Shown: in pieces, positions 1 through 5,000 of the stretch
Layout: each line of letters begins with the position of its first letter
Position numbering within the stretch: the stretch's first letter is position 1
Origin: Bacillus thuringiensis
GTDB taxonomy: Bacteria; Bacillota; Bacilli; Bacillales; Bacillaceae_G
Assembly: GCF_022095615.2 (NCBI RefSeq)
Contig: NZ_CP155559.1
Location: forward strand, 292,501-297,500
Reading direction: 5' to 3'
Length of the DNA: 5,000 nt
Position numbers and translations under genes: made by a program
The notes under the pieces: generated by a model
Told to the model about the DNA's origin: nothing
Databases searched by the model: none
Seen by the model: only the letters and a program-made list of their open reading frames with translations

Positions 1-1483
<1,483 letters not shown>

Positions 1484-1533
1484 TATAATATGTAGCAAAT
1501 GTTATCTAGTTTTGAAGGAATATGCCTTCATAG
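1484..1533 (+). other. 23S-5S internal transcribed spacer with a small hairpin
   Basis: This AT-rich 50-base spacer links the two rRNA genes and holds no tRNA. It contains a perfect 6-bp stem, TGAAGG (1513-1518) with CCTTCA (1525-1530), around a six-base loop. The hairpin ends four bases before mature 5S. The segment TTATCTAGTTTTGAAGG resembles pre-5S leaders of Bacillus rRNA operons. The hairpin is probably part of the precursor structure used in maturation; that role is inferred from position. Confidence 0.7.
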
Positions 1534-1649
1534 TTTGGTGATGATGGCAGAGAGGTCACACCCGTTCCCATACCGAACACGGAAGTTAAGCTCTCTAGCG
1601 CCGATGGTAGTTGGGACCTTGTCCCTGTGAGAGTAGGACGTCGCCAAGC
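1534..1649 (+). rRNA. 5S ribosomal RNA (complete)
   Basis: About 116 bases long, the usual size for Firmicute 5S. It contains the conserved blocks CCGTTCCCATACCGAACACGG, GAAGTTAAGC and GAGAGTAGGACG. The ends are fixed by the terminal helix I: TTGGTGA (1535-1541) pairs with TCGCCAA (1641-1647) with one G-U pair. The sequence is closer to Bacillus 5S than to my recollection of Paenibacillus or Brevibacillus 5S, which supports a Bacillaceae host. It is the last gene of the rRNA operon, with the terminator starting within ten bases. Confidence 0.96.
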
Positions 1650-1655
1650 AATCTT

Positions 1656-1684
1656 AAGACGAGTCAGAATGACTCGTCTTTTTT
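1656..1684 (+). terminator. Rho-independent terminator of the rRNA operon
   Basis: A perfect 11-bp stem, AAGACGAGTCA (1656-1666) with TGACTCGTCTT (1670-1680), closes a three-base GAA loop. A run of six T (1679-1684) overlaps its end. This is a textbook intrinsic terminator directly after 5S. Read on the minus strand the stem is followed by AAGATTG, with no good U-tract, so it should act mainly on rRNA transcription. Confidence 0.93.
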
Positions 1685-1848
1685 GTGTTTAATGAAATAA
1701 ACTTGTAATTAATGTAAGCTCTATGAGTACGTTTATCTAGCAAGAAACAGCTTTATTTTATTATGATTTTACATCTAAAGAGCATACCTTCAGAAAAATA
1801 TAGACAAGTTTGTTAGACTCTTTAATTTTGAGTTTTAAAGTCTATGTA
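1685..1848. other. AT-rich convergent gap, with a weak candidate terminator for the regulator gene
   Basis: This 164-base gap lies between the rRNA terminator and the 3' end of the minus-strand regulator, and no gene is visible in it. The only structure I find is an imperfect hairpin at 1814-1844, TAGACT...AGTCTA, about eight pairs with one bulged base. On the minus strand it lies a few bases past the regulator's stop codon. The T run that follows it (near 1796-1800 in plus coordinates) is some 14 bases away, so it is a poor intrinsic terminator at best. Confidence 0.35.
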
Positions 1849-3261
1849 TTAACAAGAATATATACAAGGTATTGCCCTCTGTAGCCTGCTCACACCTTCT
1901 TTTATTTCTTCAGTTGTTAAATGTCCATACCCCATAATAATTCGATTATGATGTTTTCCTTTTTCAATGGTGTGGTCTTCCACGGGATATACTTTAACTC
2001 CAAGCTGTTGGATTTTCTCAAGTAATTCTTTGGTGAATTGAACTTGATTGAATTCGACAATCAGGTGTAATCCTGTAGAATAACCGGAAATATTGATCTT
2101 ATTTGAGAATGCTAACTTTAATTGCTGGATAAGGAAGTCTCTTCGATTTTTATAGATTTTTTTCATCTTCATAATATGCCGTTCCAAATAATCTTCGGCA
2201 ATAAATTTAGCAAGGACAAGTTGATTTAAAGAAGATGTATGTAAATCTGAAAACCATTTTACCCTGCGACATTTTTCAATAAGGTGTGAGGGAAGAACTA
2301 AGTATCCCATCCTAAGGGCCGTTGATAAAATTTTACTAAATGAACCTATATAAATAACTCGCTCGGGATCCAATCCCTGTAATGAACTTATAGGTGAGCC
2401 TTCATATCGAAACTCACTGTCATAATCATCTTCAATGAGATAACAGTTTGTTTTTCTTGAGTAGTTAATCAGTTGAACCCGTCGTTGAATTGGTAACGCT
2501 CCTCCTAAAGGAAACTGATGAGAAGGAGTGGTGAAGATGAATTTTGGGTTTTTATTTGCAGGTAGCAAAGATGTATCCATCCCATTATCATCAGCTGGTA
2601 TAGGATAAAGGAAGGCTCCTGAATTTTTAAAAATTGTTTGAATGTCATTGGTGATGGGATCTTCTATTAGTACTTCGTCGCCTGTCGACAAAAGTAACTT
2701 AGAAACAAGTGTTAAAGCTTGCGTTGCACCGGAGGTAATTATCAATTGTTCTGGATGACAAAAAACTCCTCTTGTTTTTAGTAAATAGCGTGATAAAACC
2801 TTTCTTAATTCGGGACGTCCTTCGGGAATATCGTATCCAAACGTAGAAGGAGGCGTTTCATTCCATATCGTATGAGATAACTTTGCCCATCCCTTACGTG
2901 GAAATAAGTCTAATGCTGGTATCCCTGAACGAAAATTAATGATGTTACTATCTTTGTTTATTTCTTCGCATGAAGATAAAGAATCAATTAGAGCTGATTT
3001 TTTACGTTGTTCTAAATAAGTCCCTTCTGCAATGAATGTCCCGGCGCCCTGTCGAGCGACCAAAAAACCTTCGGAAAATAATTGATCATAAGCTTCTAAA
3101 ATTACATTCCTAGACACGCTTAACTCAGAAGATAATTCCCGTGTTGATGGTAGTTTTTCTCCAGATCGTAGCTCTCCGTTTAATATTCGTTCACGTATTT
3201 GGTGATAAACCTGTCGAATTAAACTTATATCTAACGATCGATCAATAGGTATCCAAAGCAT
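1849..3261 (-). CDS. MocR/GabR-family transcriptional regulator (GntR-type DNA-binding domain fused to an aminotransferase-like domain)
   Basis: The 470-residue product has the usual MocR length and architecture. Residues 1-78 form a GntR winged helix-turn-helix, with QIRERILNGEL, GEKLPSTRELSSELSVSRN and the wing QGAGTF. Residues 108-465 form a fold-type I aminotransferase-like domain. Visible PLP-site elements are SGATQAL (177-183), TPSHQFPLGG (245-254), EDDYDSEFRY (277-286) and GSFSK (306-310). Lys310 is the expected Schiff-base lysine, and Arg317 follows seven residues later, as in GabR. Where MocR proteins usually have EDPGY, this one has EDPIT, so Thr204 replaces the Tyr that contacts substrate in GabR. 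MocR proteins bind a PLP-amino acid adduct or PLP itself and act as activators or repressors in the cytoplasm. The gene is divergent from the proline dehydrogenase-like gene, its likely target. An orthologue of GabR or PdxR specifically is not supported. It is unlikely to be a working transaminase given the fused DNA-binding domain. Confidence 0.93.
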   Translation of the reverse strand: MLWIPIDRSLDISLIRQVYHQIRERILNGELRSGEKLPSTRELSSELSVSRNVILEAYDQLFSEGFLVARQGAGTFIAEGTYLEQRKKSALIDSLSSCEEINKDSNIINFRSGIPALDLFPRKGWAKLSHTIWNETPPSTFGYDIPEGRPELRKVLSRYLLKTRGVFCHPEQLIITSGATQALTLVSKLLLSTGDEVLIEDPITNDIQTIFKNSGAFLYPIPADDNGMDTSLLPANKNPKFIFTTPSHQFPLGGALPIQRRVQLINYSRKTNCYLIEDDYDSEFRYEGSPISSLQGLDPERVIYIGSFSKILSTALRMGYLVLPSHLIEKCRRVKWFSDLHTSSLNQLVLAKFIAEDYLERHIMKMKKIYKNRRDFLIQQLKLAFSNKINISGYSTGLHLIVEFNQVQFTKELLEKIQQLGVKVYPVEDHTIEKGKHHNRIIMGYGHLTTEEIKEGVSRLQRAIPCIYSC

Positions 3262-3268
3262 ATAAATG

Positions 3269-3276
3269 CTCCCTTC
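3269..3276 (-). promoter_or_regulatory. Ribosome binding site of the MocR-type regulator
   Basis: On the minus strand GAAGGGAG lies seven bases before the ATG at 3261-3259. The spacing and strength fix this start. The protein begins directly with MLWIPIDRS, a typical MocR amino terminus. Confidence 0.85.
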
Positions 3277-3280
3277 ATCA

Positions 3281-3334
3281 AAATTGGTACCATAAAAGTT
3301 TGGTTAAAATGGTACTAATATGAACCATTTTAAC
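3281..3334. promoter_or_regulatory. Probable operator array for the MocR-type regulator, between the divergent genes
   Basis: A perfect 11-bp inverted repeat, GTTAAAATGGT (3303-3313) and ACCATTTTAAC (3324-3334), is separated by ten bases. Arm centres are therefore 21 bp apart, two helical turns. A third half-site in direct orientation, AAATTGGTAC (3281-3290), matches AAAATGGTAC (3306-3315) at nine of ten positions, 25 bp away. ACCAT also recurs as a direct repeat at 3289 and 3324, 35 bp apart; known GabR operators likewise use spaced direct ACCA-containing repeats. The array sits upstream of and over the -35 area of the enzyme promoter, as expected for activation. It also lies within about 75 bases of the regulator's start, suggesting autoregulation. 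No clear minus-strand promoter is visible; a weak option is TTAGTA and TATGGT overlapping the array. Confidence 0.65.
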
Positions 3335-3344
3335 ATGCTATAGT
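3316..3344 (+). promoter_or_regulatory. Candidate sigma-A promoter of the proline dehydrogenase-like gene
   Basis: An extended -10, TGCTATAGT, lies at 3336-3344 (TGn plus TATAGT). The -35 position, around 3316-3321 (TAATAT), matches the consensus poorly and falls in the spacer of the inverted repeat. A weak -35 under an operator suits a regulator-dependent promoter. The predicted transcript would start near 3350 and have a leader of about 25 bases. Confidence 0.45.
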
Positions 3345-3360
3345 TGGATCAAATAGTTCT

Positions 3361-3378
3361 AAAGGGGATGAAAATGTG
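3361..3378 (+). promoter_or_regulatory. Ribosome binding site and clustered start codons of the proline dehydrogenase-like gene
   Basis: AAAGGGG (3361-3367) is eight bases before the in-frame GTG at 3376, eleven before ATG 3379 and fourteen before ATG 3382. GTG 3376 has the best spacing, but ATG 3379 cannot be excluded. An out-of-frame ATG at 3374, six bases from the GGGG, runs straight into TGA (3377-3379), and ATG 3368 is in that same frame. Ribosomes starting there would stop on top of the real start. Confidence 0.7.
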
Positions 3379-4338
3379 ATGATGAAACCAGAATTCCAAG
3401 TGGCTCAGGCATTTAAATCGATTGCACGAAATGAACATATAAAATCCTATGTACAACACTCCACTGAACTCTATGCGTTATTATTGCAAGCCGCAAAACG
3501 CTTTGTCACCGGAGAAACGAGACATGAGGGGATTGTGACAGCAAAAGAACTAATTGCAAAAGGTTATCATACTTCACTAGAATACATAGGGGAAAATACT
3601 CTAGATATAGAGGAATGTTATAAAGTAAAAAATGAGTTTTGGAATCTTATTGGGGACATGGGTGCTCTATCTATGAAACAAACAGTATCACTCGATTTAT
3701 CGCATATTGGATTATCTATAGATCCAGAAATATCTTATATTCATTTAATGGAGTTGGCAGAGAGGGCAAAAGTACATGGAACTACCCTTATGATAAGTAT
3801 GGAAGAATCATCTAAAGCAGCAGACATTCTTGCCATCTATAAAAAAGCAACTGAGCAATATCCTAATGTAGGGATAACGATCCAGGCGCATTTATATCGC
3901 TCAAACAATGATATTCAAGAACTCCTGCATTATCCAGGGAAAATACGAGTTGTAAAAGGTGCCTATCAAGAAGTTTCGGATATTGCTATGCCTAGGTCAA
4001 CTGACTTAAATCAACAGTATCTTCAGATTGTAGAACAACTAGTTGAAAACAACCATCCTGTATCTATAGCTACACATGATGAAATTCTTATTAAAGAAAT
4101 GGAGAAACGTCAATATTTTAGTCAATCTAATGTGGAAATAGAAATGCTATATGGAATTCGTCCGGATATGTTAAGTGATTTGAAAAATAAAGGACATAAT
4201 GCTAGCGTCTATTTGACTTATGGGAAAGAGTGGTACTTGTATTTATGCCATCGGATAGCTGAATATCCGGAAAATTTATATCATGCAGTGATAGATATGA
4301 TACATTCATCTTCAGTACAGCAGAGTAGGGAATATTAA
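3376..4338 (+). CDS. Proline dehydrogenase-family FAD protein with altered substrate-site residues
   Basis: The 320-residue product (starting at GTG) matches the monofunctional Gram-positive proline dehydrogenases (Pro_dh family) over its whole length. These FAD (beta/alpha)8 barrels oxidise L-proline to pyrroline-5-carboxylate and pass electrons to quinone at the membrane face. Family motifs in order are KRFVTGET (41-48), SLDLSHIGL (105-113), ISMEES (140-145), QAHLYR (170-175), IRVVKGAY (190-197), ATHD (232-235), EMLYG (256-260), VYLTYG (278-283) and HRIAEYPENL (292-301). Most of the FAD-contact motifs (Gln170, Arg191, Lys194-Tyr197, His234) look intact. Three proline-contact positions do not: SLKL is SLDL (Asp107), the acid of the IDMED-type motif is Ser141, and Arg-Arg is His292-Arg293. 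No signal peptide or membrane helix is seen. No P5C dehydrogenase gene is adjacent; the gene stands alone between its own promoter region and a terminator. Family membership is firm, but activity on proline is doubtful. Confidence 0.9.
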   Translation: MMMKPEFQVAQAFKSIARNEHIKSYVQHSTELYALLLQAAKRFVTGETRHEGIVTAKELIAKGYHTSLEYIGENTLDIEECYKVKNEFWNLIGDMGALSMKQTVSLDLSHIGLSIDPEISYIHLMELAERAKVHGTTLMISMEESSKAADILAIYKKATEQYPNVGITIQAHLYRSNNDIQELLHYPGKIRVVKGAYQEVSDIAMPRSTDLNQQYLQIVEQLVENNHPVSIATHDEILIKEMEKRQYFSQSNVEIEMLYGIRPDMLSDLKNKGHNASVYLTYGKEWYLYLCHRIAEYPENLYHAVIDMIHSSSVQQSREY

Positions 4339-4417
4339 ATGTGAAAATTTTTTGGCTATGGTTATTATGAGGGAGTTTAGTTGTAGCAAGTAAGTTAAAT
4401 GATTTTGATTGTAGCTC

Positions 4418-4466
4418 AAAAAAAAGAGCCGGATTTTCCTTAGAGTAGAAATTCCGGCTCTTTTTA
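4418..4466. terminator. Strong, probably bidirectional intrinsic terminator after the dehydrogenase-like gene
   Basis: A 13-bp stem, AAAAAGAGCCGGA (4421-4433) with TCCGGCTCTTTTT (4453-4465), continues past one T-T mismatch into four more pairs (TTTC with GAAA) around a nine-base loop. The T run at 4461-4465 serves the plus strand. The A run at 4418-4425 becomes a U-tract on the minus strand, so the element should stop transcription from both sides. It lies 80 bases past the stop codon and closes a one-gene transcript. Confidence 0.9.
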
Positions 4467-5000
4467 TATTGAAATTTTTTTAGTTTATATTTGCGTTAAA
4501 TGCGGACAGGACTGCTATAGGTGTTGAGAGGATTATAATTTATAATTGTGCAGCCGTCGTATACCTTGTTGTAGAATTGTTTTTTTATGGTTGTGTATTC
4601 TTAGGGTTTTAGATAGAAATAAAGGAATTTATGACTCTATATGTATTTCAAAAGGGAGATATATACTAGGAACAATAAAACTAAATGCTTTGTTAGTGAA
4701 ATGATTCGCTCTTTTAGCGGTAAAACGTAAATATAGGCATAGGATAAATATCATTTAATGTTATATAAAAAGTGAAGCAATGGAAGGAACGAGCGTTCTA
4801 TCCGTGTGTGTTCGGTACACTTGATCAATTGAGGTACGTATTTTTAATCCAGTATATGTACTTAAAAAGGAGATACTATTAATCAATTCGAACCTTGAGC
4901 ATATTTTAAATGTTTATTAAGAGGATATAGCTGTATGGAAATGGATGATGCTAAAGATGAAATAGATATAAGGTTGATATTTCAGTAAGATAGGGATAGT
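4467..5000. other. Gene-free AT-rich region
   Basis: No open reading frame of supportable length is visible on either strand in these 534 bases, and I see no tRNA, long repeat or insertion-sequence end. Isolated expression signals occur without a gene. TTGAGG (4829-4834) and TATATG (4853-4858) are 18 bases apart, and a strong AAAAAGGAGA (4864-4873) follows. The only in-phase starts behind it are non-ATG, and that frame closes within seven codons. Another small frame begins at ATG 4935 behind GAGG and ends at 4988 (17 residues). The region may be decayed gene sequence or the leader of a gene beyond the right edge; neither can be shown here. Confidence 0.6.

Noticed and set aside
1500..1700. 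tRNA genes in or after the 23S-5S region
   Set aside because: No cloverleaf arms or TTCGA-type T-loops with paired stems are present in the spacer or after 5S.
1849..3261. Annotating the minus-strand gene as a plain aminotransferase, or as gabR or pdxR
   Set aside because: The amino-terminal GntR winged helix shows it is a regulator. The neighbourhood lacks gabT/gabD or pdxS/pdxT, so a specific symbol is not supported.
4631..4730. Small frames at 4631-4669 (12 residues) and 4641-4730 (29 residues)
   Set aside because: They overlap each other, lack a good ribosome binding site at the start, and match nothing I recognise. They are expected by chance in AT-rich DNA.
4787..4798. Short palindrome GAACGAGCGTTC
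   Set aside because: It is only five pairs around two bases, with no U-tract or second copy. It is too short to call a terminator or operator.
4820..4834. TTGATCAATTGAG and nearby GGTAC repeats as a possible mobile-element end or attachment site
   Set aside because: I found no matching inverted copy elsewhere in the window, no transposase or integrase fragment, and no target duplication.

Overview
The window looks like chromosomal DNA of a low-GC Firmicute, most likely a member of the Bacillaceae. The 23S and 5S rRNA sequences closely match the Bacillus type as I remember it. The protein genes are AT-rich, with strong AGGAG/GGGG-type ribosome binding sites and Bacillus-style proteins. I cannot name a genus with confidence.

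Layout: bases 1-1483 are the 3' half of a 23S rRNA gene (domains IV-VI, entering from the left edge). A 50-base spacer with a small hairpin follows, then a complete 5S rRNA gene (about 1534-1649) and a strong intrinsic terminator (1656-1684). This is the end of an rRNA operon with no tRNA genes behind it. A short AT-rich gap (1685-1848) leads to a MocR/GabR-type regulator on the minus strand (1849-3261), convergent with the rRNA operon. A 114-base divergent promoter region separates it from a proline dehydrogenase-like gene on the plus strand (3376-4338). That gene is followed by a strong, probably bidirectional terminator (4418-4466). The last 534 bases hold no gene I can support.

The regulator and the dehydrogenase-like enzyme look like a self-contained divergent pair. 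The shared intergenic region carries a perfect 11-bp inverted repeat with a 10-bp spacer, plus a third, direct half-site. This array would suit a MocR dimer controlling the enzyme gene and probably itself.

The most interesting point is the enzyme. It has the proline dehydrogenase fold signature and most FAD-site motifs. However, three residues expected to hold proline differ from the family pattern as I recall it: Lys to Asp107, Asp to Ser141, and the first Arg of the Arg-Arg pair to His292. It may therefore act on something other than L-proline, with the PLP-binding regulator sensing a related amine or amino acid. That is inference; the substitutions are read directly from the sequence.
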